DNA of 64,000 bases, from positions 1-64,000 of the forward strand of contig NZ_FNAG01000005.1 in the NCBI RefSeq assembly GCF_900101825.1, written 5' to 3'. A program made the position numbers and the translations under genes. Under the pieces are notes generated by a model that saw nothing but the letters and a program-made list of their open reading frames with translations, was not told where the DNA came from and did no database searches. Of the stretch, positions 9,431-18,725 are shown piece after piece; within the stretch, counting starts at the first letter, position 1; the number at the start of each line of letters is the position of its first letter. Origin of the DNA: Aquimonas voraii. GTDB lineage: Bacteria; Pseudomonadota; Gammaproteobacteria; Xanthomonadales; Xanthomonadaceae.

Positions 9431-10239
9431 GCGCCCTGCGTTGGATCCGCCTGTGGCTGTGCCTGTGCTTCGCGCTTCCGGCTCAGGCAGGTCGGCACTG
9501 CGATGCGGCCGAGTTGTCGCCGCAGCAGTGGGCCGCCGCCGCAGAGAGCGCGCTGACCGTGGCCGCGGCGCTGGATGCCAGCAAGGCCGAAGTCGCTCTG
9601 CTGGCACGTGCTGGCACCGATCTGTCGAAGCACGGCCTGCACTACAGCCACGTCGGCTTCGTGCTGCGCGAGCACCCGCAGGGGCGCTGGACGGTGGTAC
9701 ACCTTCTGAACCACTGCGCCCGCGGCGATTCGGCCCTCTTCGCCGAGGGCCTCGTCAACTTCTTCGCCGACGACCTGCACCGCCAGGACGCCCGCATCGT
9801 CTGGTTGGAGCCACGGTTCGAGCAGCGGCTGGCGCGCCTGCTGCAGTCCCCGCACATCCACGCCCTGCACGAACCGCGCTACAACCTGATCGCACGGCCC
9901 GACAGCCGCCGCACGCAGAATTCCACCGCCTGGGTGCTGGAGCTGTTGGCCGCCGCCGAATACGGCGCCGCCCTCGACCGCCGCAGCGCGCAGGCGCATG
10001 CGCTCGCCAGCGGCTTCGTGCCCGATGAAGTGCGCATCGCCTACAGCAAGCGCATCGCCGGCGGCCTGCTGGCGGACAACCTGGTATTCACCGACCACCC
10101 GGTCGCGACCCGACTGTCGGGCCGCTATCCCGTGGTCACGGTGCGGGCGATCCTGCGCTTTCTGGAGTCGCGTGAACTCATCAAGGCTCAGCGCGAGTGG
10201 CGCGGGGGCATCGAGAGTGAGCGGATGGGGCCGGCCTAG
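9427..10239 (+). CDS. DUF2145-family exported protein
   Basis: A 270-residue protein with a short signal peptide (LWLCLCFALPAQAG, cleavage near residue 22). It matches my recollection of DUF2145: RAGTDLSKHGLHYSHVGFV at about 60-78, HLLNHCARG, FAEGLVNFFADD, and a later NSTAWVLELLAAA. The conserved SHVGF histidine and the later Asn/Ser block recall papain-like (NlpC/P60-related) folds, but no catalytic cysteine is certain and enzymatic activity is inference. The start overlaps the preceding stop by 4 bases. The repeat at 10247 begins 8 bases after the stop. Confidence 0.75.
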   Translation: MSALRWIRLWLCLCFALPAQAGRHCDAAELSPQQWAAAAESALTVAAALDASKAEVALLARAGTDLSKHGLHYSHVGFVLREHPQGRWTVVHLLNHCARGDSALFAEGLVNFFADDLHRQDARIVWLEPRFEQRLARLLQSPHIHALHEPRYNLIARPDSRRTQNSTAWVLELLAAAEYGAALDRRSAQAHALASGFVPDEVRIAYSKRIAGGLLADNLVFTDHPVATRLSGRYPVVTVRAILRFLESRELIKAQREWRGGIESERMGPA

Positions 10240-10246
10240 GGCAAGG

Positions 10247-10426
10247 CTGAAGAATTCAGCATTGCCGCGCGCCATGGAAGGCGCGCCCGCGGATCGAGCG
10301 CGCGATGCTTGAGCCAGCGTGACCGAGCGAAGCGAAGGCGTCGCCGGTCAGCGGCCGAACGAGTCCGGACCTGTGCCGGACTCGCGACCACGGATCAAGG
10401 CCAGCAGGGACTGGATCCGTGTTGCC
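10247..10426 (+). repeat. Dispersed intergenic repeat, long copy
   Basis: This copy starts CTGAAGAATTCAGCATTGCC and ends GGATCCGTGTTGCC. It shares both ends with the inverted copy at 8032-8110, but carries about 100 extra bases between GGAAG and CGCGACC. The extra part contains an 8-bp stem, GAGTCCGG (10361-10368) with CCGGACTC (10376-10383). The element abuts the stop codon of the phospholipase D gene (10427) and starts 8 bases after the DUF2145 gene, so it fills the space between two convergent genes. Confidence 0.75.
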
Positions 10427-12322
10427 CTACAGAATCGGCGCCAGCCCCGCGCCGAAGGCGGTGAGGATGCGGGTGTTCATGGCCTTGAAGGGGATCTCGA
10501 CCTGGGGGAAGTCACCGACCGGCGTGTGGCAGTCGGCGAAGCGCGGGTCGAAGGGTGACATCGGCGTGCAGCCGGGGCCGCCGGTGTACTCCCAGCTGGT
10601 CGCGTAGCGCCAGGGCCAGACATCGAGGATGGGCAGGAACTCGAAAGCCTTGCCGAGGCTGTAGTTCAGGCCGCGAACAAGGCGCGGGGGCCGCGGGCGC
10701 GGGGCGATGACCCAGGCGTTGGCCGGGCTCATGTCTTCGAGCAGGATGTCGCGCAGCTCGTTGGCGAAATCGCGGTCGTGGATGACCACCAGCGATTCGG
10801 TATTGAGGCGGTCCGAGCGCGGGTCGAAGTTGTGGCTGCCGATCACCGCCAGTTCGCCGTCGATCACCATCGACTTCGAGTGCAGGCCGATGCGCATGCC
10901 CAAGGTCTGCAGCGGCAGCGGCCCACGCAGCGCACGCCGGCGCGGGGTGTCGGCGCTGGCGCCGGCCGCCGAACCGAAGGCGCGGCTCGATTCGCTGCGC
11001 AGAAAGCGTGCCGGCAGGCTGATGGCATCGTTTTCGGGGTCGAGCTTGAGGGCGATCGGCGCGTTCTCCGGCCGCGGCTTGTACTCGTGGATCTCGAAGC
11101 GGAACTCGCGCAGGTAGGTGCGCTTGTACTTGTGGCTCAGGGCGTAGACGGGAAAGGCATCGGTCGAGGCCAGGCTGTTGGTGCTGATGCGCACGCGCGG
11201 CGGCGCCTCGCGCTGCTGCAGGCGGCGGAACGCGGCCTGCGCCTCGCGCGACAGCACCAGATACGGCGTCTGCAGCACGATCTCGTGGCGCGCGCGCTGC
11301 ACAGCCCGGCGCAGGCTGTCGCTGCTGTCGCGACGGCCGGGCTCGATCCGGCCGAGCTGCTTCTCCGGGCCATCGGAGTAGAAGTCGACGCGACCCACGC
11401 GGTGCAAGGGCGTGATCAGCACGGCGCGCAGGCGCTCGGGGTCGGCCAGCTCGCGGCGCAGGGCTTCGATGCGCGCGCGCTGGCGCAGCGGCAGTTCGGC
11501 CAGCACGGCGCGGCCGCGCGGCGCCGCATCGAGTCGCCGGCGCACATCGCGCAGGCCGGCGGCCGGCAGGCTGCGCTCGGCGCGCCAGAACTGCTCGAAG
11601 CTGCGCTGCATGGCCGCCGCCACGGGACCACCCACCACGACATCGCGGTCGCGGTAGTTGAAGCCCGGATCCAGATCGAAGTAGCGCTCCTGGTAGTTGC
11701 GCCCGCCGGTGACGCCGACCAGGCCATCGACCAGCAGCAGCTTGTTGTGCATGCGCTGGTTGAACTGGGTGAAGCAGCAGAGGATGCCGCCGACGAACTC
11801 GAACTTGCTGGTCGCGCCCTTGCCGAAAGTGGGGTTGTACAGGCGCAGCTCGAAGTTGGCATGCGCCTGCGCGAGCGCGGCGAGCAGCTCGACGTTCTCG
11901 ATCGAGAACAGCTGGTCGAGCAGCACGCGCACCCGCACGCCGCGGCGCGCCGCCCGCAGCAGCTCGTCCAGCACGAGGAAGCCGGCGTCGTCCTGGGCGT
12001 AGATGAAGCTCTGCACTTCGATGCTGTGGCGCGCCGCGCGGATCAGATGCAGGCGGGCGAGCAGGGCGTCGTGGCCGCTCTCCAGATTCAGCACCACATG
12101 GCGGGGCGATTCGGGCGTGGAGTCACGCACCGCTTCGGCGGCGGCCACCCGCAGCAGCGACCACTCGGCGCAGCGATCGGCGCGGACGCAGTCGAGGCTG
12201 CGGTCCTGGTGCGCCGCCGCGCGCTCGACATCCACCCGCACGCGCTCGCGCGAAGGCGTGCAGGCCGCCAGCAGCAGACAGAGCAAGGCGCAGGACAGCA
12301 GAGGCAGGCGGTGCGGAGGCAT
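10427..12322 (-). CDS. Phospholipase D-superfamily lipoprotein (ClsC-like)
   Basis: A 631-residue member of the PLD/cardiolipin-synthase superfamily. Both HKD catalytic motifs are intact: MHNKLLLVDG near residue 190 and LHSKSMVIDG near residue 478, the latter followed by SHNFDPRSDRLNTE. The N-terminus is a lipoprotein signal (LLCLLLAAC, lipobox Cys near 21), which places the enzyme in the periplasm on a membrane anchor. This fits ClsC/YmdC-like phosphatidyl transferases; a phosphodiesterase role is possible. A monocistronic layout is likely, since 35 bases separate it from the following yceI. The substrate cannot be read from the sequence. Confidence 0.85.
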   Translation of the reverse strand: MPPHRLPLLSCALLCLLLAACTPSRERVRVDVERAAAHQDRSLDCVRADRCAEWSLLRVAAAEAVRDSTPESPRHVVLNLESGHDALLARLHLIRAARHSIEVQSFIYAQDDAGFLVLDELLRAARRGVRVRVLLDQLFSIENVELLAALAQAHANFELRLYNPTFGKGATSKFEFVGGILCCFTQFNQRMHNKLLLVDGLVGVTGGRNYQERYFDLDPGFNYRDRDVVVGGPVAAAMQRSFEQFWRAERSLPAAGLRDVRRRLDAAPRGRAVLAELPLRQRARIEALRRELADPERLRAVLITPLHRVGRVDFYSDGPEKQLGRIEPGRRDSSDSLRRAVQRARHEIVLQTPYLVLSREAQAAFRRLQQREAPPRVRISTNSLASTDAFPVYALSHKYKRTYLREFRFEIHEYKPRPENAPIALKLDPENDAISLPARFLRSESSRAFGSAAGASADTPRRRALRGPLPLQTLGMRIGLHSKSMVIDGELAVIGSHNFDPRSDRLNTESLVVIHDRDFANELRDILLEDMSPANAWVIAPRPRPPRLVRGLNYSLGKAFEFLPILDVWPWRYATSWEYTGGPGCTPMSPFDPRFADCHTPVGDFPQVEIPFKAMNTRILTAFGAGLAPIL

Positions 12323-12357
12323 GGTGCGTGTGACGATCTCTGGAGCTGCGCGGCAGG

Positions 12358-12957
12358 CTATGCCGCCGGTTCACGCAGGCGGATGTCGAAGCTGAGTTTG
12401 ACCTTGTCGCTGACGAAGACGCGGCGCGCGGTCATGCCGAACTGGCTGCGGTCGACCTCGCCGCGCGCCTGCACCGGACACTCGACGCCCGGCCGCGCGC
12501 ACTCGGTGGGCAGGAGTTCGAAGCGCACCGGACGGCTGATGCCGCGCAGGCTCAGCACGCCTTCGATCGCGCCACCCTCCTGCAGCAGGGTCTTGGACAG
12601 ACCAGCGGCGCGGAACTCGATCCATGGGTGGCGGGCGGCGTCGAAGAAGTCGGCCGAGCGCGCCCAGTCCTCATGGCTCTCGCGCCCCATCAGCACGCTG
12701 CCGGAGGCGACCCGCACTTCCAGCAGCCAGGCCTGGCCGGCTTCGGGCCGAACCACGCCCTCGATGTGGGCGAACCGGCCATCGATGCGCTTGACCCAAG
12801 CCGCGCGCACCGAAAAGCCGGCAAAGGAGTGCGCGGTGTCGATGCGCAGGCCGGGCTCGTCTGCCGCCATCGGCACGGACGCCGAACTCAGGGCACATGC
12901 GAGAAGGCCGGCGGCCAGCGCTCCCAAGCGTGAGGGTCTGGCCGTGGCCGCCGGCAT
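12358..12957 (-). CDS. YceI-family periplasmic protein
   Basis: A 199-residue exported protein of the YceI lipocalin-like family, members of which bind isoprenoid or amphiphilic ligands in the periplasm. It has a signal peptide (LGALAAGLLACALSSASVP), then the family pattern IDTAHSFAGFSVR at the mature N-terminus, GRFAHIEGVVRPE, and a C-terminal KVKLSFDIRL. The start at 12957 leaves a 17-base gap to sixA; an ATG at 12987 would overlap sixA and lacks a ribosome site. Probably the last gene of the protease-sixA-yceI run. Confidence 0.85.
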   Translation of the reverse strand: MPAATARPSRLGALAAGLLACALSSASVPMAADEPGLRIDTAHSFAGFSVRAAWVKRIDGRFAHIEGVVRPEAGQAWLLEVRVASGSVLMGRESHEDWARSADFFDAARHPWIEFRAAGLSKTLLQEGGAIEGVLSLRGISRPVRFELLPTECARPGVECPVQARGEVDRSQFGMTARRVFVSDKVKLSFDIRLREPAA

Positions 12958-12974
12958 GGCTCGCAGTGATGGGC

Positions 12975-13466
12975 TCAGGGTGCCCAAAACGCAGACAGGC
13001 GGGCGGCGCCGGGCTCGATCTCGGCTCCCGGCTCGAAGTCGAGCACCGCGATGCCGGCCGGCGGCATGCCGCGATGGTCGCCGCTCTGGCCGGTCGACAG
13101 CAGGGCCGCCAGTGACTCGAAGCCGGGGTTGTGGCCGACCAGCATCAGCACCTCGACCTCGGCATGGCTCACCACCACCTCGAACAGGTCGCCGGGGCTG
13201 GCTTCGTAGATGCGCGCATCGCTGCGCTGGTCGATGTAGCCGGTCTGGGCCAGCACGCGCTCGGCGGTGGCGCGGGTGCGCTCGGCCGGCGACACCACCA
13301 GACGCTGCGGCAGCGGGCCGTGCTCACGCAGCCAGCGTCCAGCCGCGTCGGCTTCGGCCTCGCCCGTGTCCGACAGCGGGCGCTCGCGGTCGAGCTGGCC
13401 CGGCTGCTGCGGCTGGGCGTGGGCATGGCGCAGCAGGATCAGGCGGCGCAGGCGGCGTTCACTCAT
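12975..13466 (-). CDS. sixA: Phosphohistidine phosphatase SixA-like
   Basis: A 163-residue histidine-phosphatase superfamily protein. The N-terminal catalytic motif is LILLRHAHA (RHA in place of the more common RHG; the phosphorylated His is retained). The second conserved His lies in LMLVGHNPGFE near residue 100. SixA dephosphorylates histidine phosphotransfer domains or phosphotransferase proteins. The start at 13466 forms an ATGA overlap with the stop of the upstream protease gene, which argues against the longer frame. No HPt partner is seen nearby. Confidence 0.85.
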   Translation of the reverse strand: MSERRLRRLILLRHAHAQPQQPGQLDRERPLSDTGEAEADAAGRWLREHGPLPQRLVVSPAERTRATAERVLAQTGYIDQRSDARIYEASPGDLFEVVVSHAEVEVLMLVGHNPGFESLAALLSTGQSGDHRGMPPAGIAVLDFEPGAEIEPGAARLSAFWAP

Positions 13467-16400
13467 GGGTTGGATTCTCCGAAGGCGGTGATTTCGACGT
13501 TGCTGCGGTTCCACGTGCCCGACAGCGGCGCGGGCAGGGTGATGCTGGTACTCATGGTCGCGCGGATTCGATTCACGTAATTGCGGGTCAGCGTTCCGGC
13601 AGGCTGCGCGAGGGCAGCGTTGTCGGCATAGAAGGGGCAGCCGGGGCAGTGGGTCGGCTGGCTTCTGAGCTGGACGGCGCCGCCGTTGAGGTCGGACGAA
13701 TCGCCGGTCAGCCAGCGCGACTGACCGTTGGCGTCGAACAGGTAGACGCCGTGGAACTCAAGGGCGCGGTCGGGCAGCTGCACGCTCTCGATGCCCAGGC
13801 CCCAGCCACTCTGGCCGCTCTGGATCCAGGCATTGGTGTGGTTGGTCGACGCATAGGGCAGGGTGCCGGCCGTGGTGCTGAGCAGCTCGGCGCCGCGCTC
13901 ACCGTTGCCGAAATCCCAGGCGAACAGCTGGGTGCGTGCATCCACGCTGGCGAGCCAGCTGCGGCCGATTTCGCTGGTGACCGGCGCGAAGCCCGAGGGT
14001 TGGGTGTTGCGGGTGCGCGCGAGCGAGGCCTCCATCAGGCCGCCGCGCAGCGGGCCAGCGAAGGTGTACCAGTCGCTCAGATAGCTGCGGTCGCCGGTGT
14101 ACCAGATCGCGCCCAGCACCGGATTGGCGGCATCGCCATAGTTGAACAGGGCAAGCCCGTTGCCATCGCGCGCCGGATCATTGAAGAAGCCGCGCCGCGG
14201 CAGCGGGCGCGATGCCGCCGCCGGGCAGCTGCTGACCGCGGCGCAGTTCGAGGCCAGCTGGCCGGCGAACACAGTCGAGGGCTGCATGCTGTGCTGGCCA
14301 TGCAGGGCGGTGGCGAGGTAGTCGAGGCCGACTGGTGCTCCACAGTCCGAACCCTCGGGCACCCGCAGATTGAGCTCGACGGTGGTGCTGGCGCCAACCG
14401 CGAGTGCCGGCACCGACACCGTGGGCGACTCCAGCAGAAGCGCGGCCGAGGTCACCGGCAGGTTCTGCGGGTCGAAGACACAGATCGCTGATTCAGCGGG
14501 CGCGGCATTGCTGGTATCGCAGGACGCCTGCAGCTGGGTGCTGCCGCTGCCATTGATGAGGCCAATGGTGGCACCCGCGCCGGCGTTGCTGTTGGCTCTG
14601 CGGTACTGGTAGACGACCTGGCCGTTGCCCGGATAGGCAATGGCCTGGAAGGAGGCGTTGCCGCTGGGTGCGGTCTGCGAGTAGTCCTGCATCGCGTCCC
14701 ACTGGAACACGTGGCAGGACTGGTCGGCGCCGCCGATCGGCGCGCGCGGGCAGTCCGTGTAGTAGCGATAGCGCAACGCGCCACCGCTGCCCACCACTAG
14801 ATCGTCGTGCAGCACGTGCAGGCGCGGACCGGCACCGCCGTTGTCCATCACGCCTGAGCAGCTGTTGTCGAAGTCGCCGCCGGTGTCCGCAGTGGAGAAG
14901 GACACGTAGCCGTTGGTCGACATGACCGCCTGCGTGTGGGTCTGGCCATACAGACGGAAGCCCGCGCCACCGAGGGCAATGACGCTGCTGCGGCCATCGT
15001 CGGCCGCCGGGAAGGTGCCGGCCGGCGTCAGCGCCAGGGCCGGGGCATCGCCAATGTCGACGAAGCCGTAGCCACAGGCGCCCGGATCGGTGGCGCTGTT
15101 GGTGCCGCGGTAGCCGAAGCTGTCGGGGCCGAAAAGACTGGCGCCGCCGCCGACCGCATTCGCGAACAGGGCGTGCGCGCCCGCGGGCAGGGGCGCATCG
15201 CCGGTGTTGGTGAGTGTCACCGGGAGGCGCCAGCGCTCGCCGGGGTCAAGCCCCGCGTTGCCGTTGCCGCAGACCTGCTGGGCGGTGCCGCCGCTGGCGG
15301 TGATGCGGGCGGACTGCACGTCCAGCGCCCGGCTGACCACGCTTGAGCAGCCGGCACCATCGCTCACCCGCAGGCGCACCTGCCCACTCTGGGCCTTGGC
15401 ATAGCGCAGGCTGACGCTGTTCGCACTGCCGCGACGCTCGTAAGTACCGTCGCCATCCAGATCCCACTCGTAGACATAGCCGCTGCCGCTGCCGCCGCTG
15501 GCGCTGGCGGTGAAGCTCACGGAATCACCGACCCGCACGCCGCTGGCGAAGGCGGTCGAGTTCAGGCCGGCTGAGGGCGCCGTGCAGCCACCGTGGCCGT
15601 CCTGGGTCGTCGGGCTGCCGCCGGCACGATTGAGCCAGTCGCTCATGCGCGTCGTCGCCGTGCCGCCGCCGGTCCAGCCCTTGTCCAGGGCGCCATAGCA
15701 ATCAAAGCCCGTGAGATTGCTGCACAAGGCTTGGCCCCCGGAGAGCACGCCGATCAGTCGGCCGCTGTCGCGTCGCCACAGACCCGAGCCCGAAGAGCCG
15801 CCTTCGGTGGTGCCCTCGTCCCAGGCACCGATGAACCAATGGGTGTTGGCCGTGGCGCCGCTGATGATGCAGCTCGGGCCGGTGGTCAGCGGATCGTTGT
15901 CGATGCTGATGCGCTTTTCGTGGCCGGCGGGATGGTGGATGCCAATGGCGCCGGTGGGCGCACTGCTGCTGCGATCCCAGCCGGTGTACCAGGCCTCGGC
16001 CGCGGCGGGCACCGGAGCGTTCAGCGCGACCACGGTGAAGTCGGTCGGTTGATGGGTAGCCAGAAGGCTGGCGCCGCTCTGGGTGGCGACGGTGTTTGGT
16101 TCTTTGGCGAGCGGTTGACCGCTGGCGGCACTGCCCGGAGCGCGGCAGGTCGGGCTCTCGTAACGCCAGTACAAGGTCATCGACTGCACTTCGGCGGCCG
16201 TGCTGACGCAGTGGTGGGCGGTCAGGAAGCGTGGACTTGAAACGTCCTGCGATGGATTGCCAGTGGCCACCAGCTGGCCGGTGCAGACGAAGCTGCCACC
16301 GCCGCTGTTGAAGGTGTAGTGGGCCACCGAGCGGCTCTGGGGTCGCCAGGCATCGCCCTGCGGGCAGGCGATGTCGATGTTGCAGCTGCCCGACTTGAGC

Positions 16401-16960
16401 TGGGTCAGGGCGACGAAGGGGTCGCGGTAGCCCTGCACCACGCTGCCCAGCTGCAGCCGGGTGAGATCGCGCTTTTCCTGCGGCACCAGAAGTTCGATGC
16501 GCAGGCTCGATCCGTCGAGCATCGGCGTGCGCAGATCGCCCTCGAGGCGGTTGTCGGCATCGGTGTAGACGAGACGGGAGGTCTTTTCGCCGGCGGCGTA
16601 GAGGCGCAGCTCGGCGCCCGCAGGCAGGCGGAAGGCCTCGAAGTGGAGCGCCAGATTGCGCGCCTGGGCGGCCTCGACCTGCAGCCACCACTGGGCGCGA
16701 CCGTCCTTCGCCGTGGTCCAGCTGCCGCCCGCATGCAGGCCGCGCTCGGGCAGGCCCAGGGCCTTGTCGCCGAAGTCCTGCACCTGGCCGTAGCGCAGGG
16801 GCACGCCAGCCTTGCCATCAAGCCCGCGATCCTCGGCCGCGAGCTTGGCGAGGTCCAGGCTCGGCAGCGTCAGCTGCTCGGCCTGGGCCAAGGAACCTGC
16901 GGAGAGCGCGAAGAGCGCGAGCAGGCAAGGTGAAAATGAAAGACGAGTCGTGCGCTTCAT
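13463..16960 (-). CDS. Large secreted trypsin-like protease with PKD domain
   Basis: An 1165-residue exported protease. The start at 16960 has GGGAG upstream and yields a clean signal peptide (SFSPCLLALFALSAGSLAQA). The chymotrypsin-fold triad is His250 in TAHHC, Asp307 in PTDFTVV and Ser390 in GSSGSGLW. A PKD-like module lies at about 470-550 (VYEWDLDGDGTYERRG). Two further beta-rich regions follow, the last one with many Trp and aromatic residues. Its protease half is paralogous to the protein at 5189-7966, while the C-terminal modules differ. The last codons overlap the sixA start, so the two are probably co-transcribed. A role in extracellular protein degradation is inferred. Confidence 0.85.
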   Translation of the reverse strand: MKRTTRLSFSPCLLALFALSAGSLAQAEQLTLPSLDLAKLAAEDRGLDGKAGVPLRYGQVQDFGDKALGLPERGLHAGGSWTTAKDGRAQWWLQVEAAQARNLALHFEAFRLPAGAELRLYAAGEKTSRLVYTDADNRLEGDLRTPMLDGSSLRIELLVPQEKRDLTRLQLGSVVQGYRDPFVALTQLKSGSCNIDIACPQGDAWRPQSRSVAHYTFNSGGGSFVCTGQLVATGNPSQDVSSPRFLTAHHCVSTAAEVQSMTLYWRYESPTCRAPGSAASGQPLAKEPNTVATQSGASLLATHQPTDFTVVALNAPVPAAAEAWYTGWDRSSSAPTGAIGIHHPAGHEKRISIDNDPLTTGPSCIISGATANTHWFIGAWDEGTTEGGSSGSGLWRRDSGRLIGVLSGGQALCSNLTGFDCYGALDKGWTGGGTATTRMSDWLNRAGGSPTTQDGHGGCTAPSAGLNSTAFASGVRVGDSVSFTASASGGSGSGYVYEWDLDGDGTYERRGSANSVSLRYAKAQSGQVRLRVSDGAGCSSVVSRALDVQSARITASGGTAQQVCGNGNAGLDPGERWRLPVTLTNTGDAPLPAGAHALFANAVGGGASLFGPDSFGYRGTNSATDPGACGYGFVDIGDAPALALTPAGTFPAADDGRSSVIALGGAGFRLYGQTHTQAVMSTNGYVSFSTADTGGDFDNSCSGVMDNGGAGPRLHVLHDDLVVGSGGALRYRYYTDCPRAPIGGADQSCHVFQWDAMQDYSQTAPSGNASFQAIAYPGNGQVVYQYRRANSNAGAGATIGLINGSGSTQLQASCDTSNAAPAESAICVFDPQNLPVTSAALLLESPTVSVPALAVGASTTVELNLRVPEGSDCGAPVGLDYLATALHGQHSMQPSTVFAGQLASNCAAVSSCPAAASRPLPRRGFFNDPARDGNGLALFNYGDAANPVLGAIWYTGDRSYLSDWYTFAGPLRGGLMEASLARTRNTQPSGFAPVTSEIGRSWLASVDARTQLFAWDFGNGERGAELLSTTAGTLPYASTNHTNAWIQSGQSGWGLGIESVQLPDRALEFHGVYLFDANGQSRWLTGDSSDLNGGAVQLRSQPTHCPGCPFYADNAALAQPAGTLTRNYVNRIRATMSTSITLPAPLSGTWNRSNVEITAFGESNP

Positions 16961-17130
16961 GCAGAGGCTCCCGGACAGCGCGGCCCGAAGGGTCATGGGT
17001 GGAATGACGGTCGAGGGGCGAGGATACACCCCTGCCCGCGACCGCCGACGCAGGCGTGAACGCGCGTTCAGCCCGACGCAGGCCGCTACACTGGCGCCCC
17101 CGCAACGCTCCTGCGAGCCCCGTCAAGCGC

Positions 17131-18624
17131 ATGTTCGAAGCCCGCGATCTCGCCGCCCTGCTGCGCTCCGGCGCGCCGCTCGTCGTCGTCGAGACCCACG
17201 AGGAGGGCCTGCTCCTGGAGGCCTTCAGGCAGGTGGTGGCCGAACTGCTGCGACCGCTGTTCAGCTGGAGCATCACCCAGGGTCTGCAGCGCCTCGACTT
17301 GGACGAGGAAGGGCTAGCTGCCTGCAACGATTCCAGCCAGCTGCTGGAGCTCATGCACGCCGATGCACGCCGCTCGATCTGGCTGCTGTTCGACTTCTCG
17401 CCTTACCTGCGCTACGCGATGAGCATTCGCCGCCTGCGCGAAGTGGTGCTGGGCCAGGCTGCGGCCAAGCACAGCGTGGTGCTGGTCGGCGCCAAGGTGG
17501 AACTGCCGGAAGAACTGGAACCCTTGGCGACCCGCTTCGAGGTGCGCCTGCCCGACGAGGCGCGGCTTGGCCAGATGCTTCGCGAGGAGGCCTTCGCCTA
17601 TTCGCGTGAGCACGGCGGCAAGCGCGTGCAGGTCGAAGCGGCTGCCCAGCGCCAGCTGCTGCGCCACCTGCGCGGGCTGTCCCTACTCGACGCCCGCCAG
17701 ATCGTGCGCCAGCTGATCCACGATGACGGCGCGATCCGTGATGACGATGTGGCCCGCGCGCAGCAGGCCAAGTTCAAGCTGCTGGGTTCGGGGGGCGTGC
17801 TGCACTTCGAAGCCGATGTCGCACACTTCGATCAGGTTGCGGGGCTCTCTCGGCTCAAGCGCTGGATCGAGCAGCGCCGGCGCATCTTCATCGAGGGCAA
17901 GGGTCCACCTGGCCTCGACCCGCCGCGCGGCCTGCTGCTCTTGGGCGTGCAGGGTGCCGGCAAGTCCTTGGCGGCCAAGGCCTGCGCCGGAGGTTTCGGC
18001 GTGCCCCTGCTGCGGCTGGATTTCGGCGCGCTCTACAACAAGTACCACGGCGAGACCGAGCGCAACCTGCGCGACAGCCTGCGCGCCGCCGAGGCGATGG
18101 CGCCCTGCGTGCTGTGGTGCGACGAGATCGAGAAGGGCCTTGCCACCTCGAACAGCGACGATGGCGTCAGCCGCCGCGTGCTCGGCGCCCTGCTGACCTG
18201 GATGTCCGAGCGCAAGCAGCCGGTGTTCCTGGTCGCCACCGCCAACAGCATCGAACAGCTGCCGCCGGAGCTGCTGCGCAAGGGCCGCTTCGACGAGATC
18301 TTCTTCGTCGACCTGCCGGGTGCCTCGGCGCGTGAACACGCTTTCGCGATTCATCTGGGCCGACGACAGCAGTCGATCGAGGCCTTCGATCTCGCGGCCC
18401 TGGCGGCGGCCAGCGCGGGCTTTTCCGGCGCCGAGATCGAACAGGCCGTGGTGGCCGCGCTCTACGACAGCCACGCCGAGGGCCAGCGCCTCGATCAGTC
18501 GCATCTGCTGCGCGCACTGCGCGGCACTCGCCCGATCTCGGTGGTGATGGCCGAACAGGTCGCGCGCCTGCGCCAATGGGCCGCCGAGCGCTGCGTGCCC
18601 GCCGATGAGCCTGATCCTGCCTGA
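17131..18624 (+). CDS. AAA+ ATPase of the Ycf46 type
   Basis: A 497-residue cytosolic AAA+ protein. The start MFEARDLAALL at 17131 was chosen because upstream codons have no family character. An N-terminal domain of about 240 residues, which in this family accompanies the ATPase, precedes Walker A GVQGAGKSLAAKA (near 271) and Walker B VLWCDEIEKG (near 326). An FDEIFFVDLP segment and sensor-2-like SAGFSGAEIEQAVVAALY follow. This matches the Ycf46 group found in chloroplasts, cyanobacteria and proteobacteria, whose biochemical role is poorly defined. It is followed by tatD about 100 bases later. Confidence 0.85.
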   Translation: MFEARDLAALLRSGAPLVVVETHEEGLLLEAFRQVVAELLRPLFSWSITQGLQRLDLDEEGLAACNDSSQLLELMHADARRSIWLLFDFSPYLRYAMSIRRLREVVLGQAAAKHSVVLVGAKVELPEELEPLATRFEVRLPDEARLGQMLREEAFAYSREHGGKRVQVEAAAQRQLLRHLRGLSLLDARQIVRQLIHDDGAIRDDDVARAQQAKFKLLGSGGVLHFEADVAHFDQVAGLSRLKRWIEQRRRIFIEGKGPPGLDPPRGLLLLGVQGAGKSLAAKACAGGFGVPLLRLDFGALYNKYHGETERNLRDSLRAAEAMAPCVLWCDEIEKGLATSNSDDGVSRRVLGALLTWMSERKQPVFLVATANSIEQLPPELLRKGRFDEIFFVDLPGASAREHAFAIHLGRRQQSIEAFDLAALAAASAGFSGAEIEQAVVAALYDSHAEGQRLDQSHLLRALRGTRPISVVMAEQVARLRQWAAERCVPADEPDPA

Positions 18625-18725
18625 ACTTATCCGGTGGCAGGCTCGTGTCGTTGATCCGAAGCGCTGACTGCAAGACTTGCCACGCCCTGCTCCAATCGAA
18701 TCCCGAATCACCCATCCCGAATCCC

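Noticed and set aside
10778-14491. 1237-codon open frame on the plus strand
   Set aside because: It runs antisense across four genes with clear motifs (PLD lipoprotein, YceI, SixA, protease). It is a third-position GC artefact.
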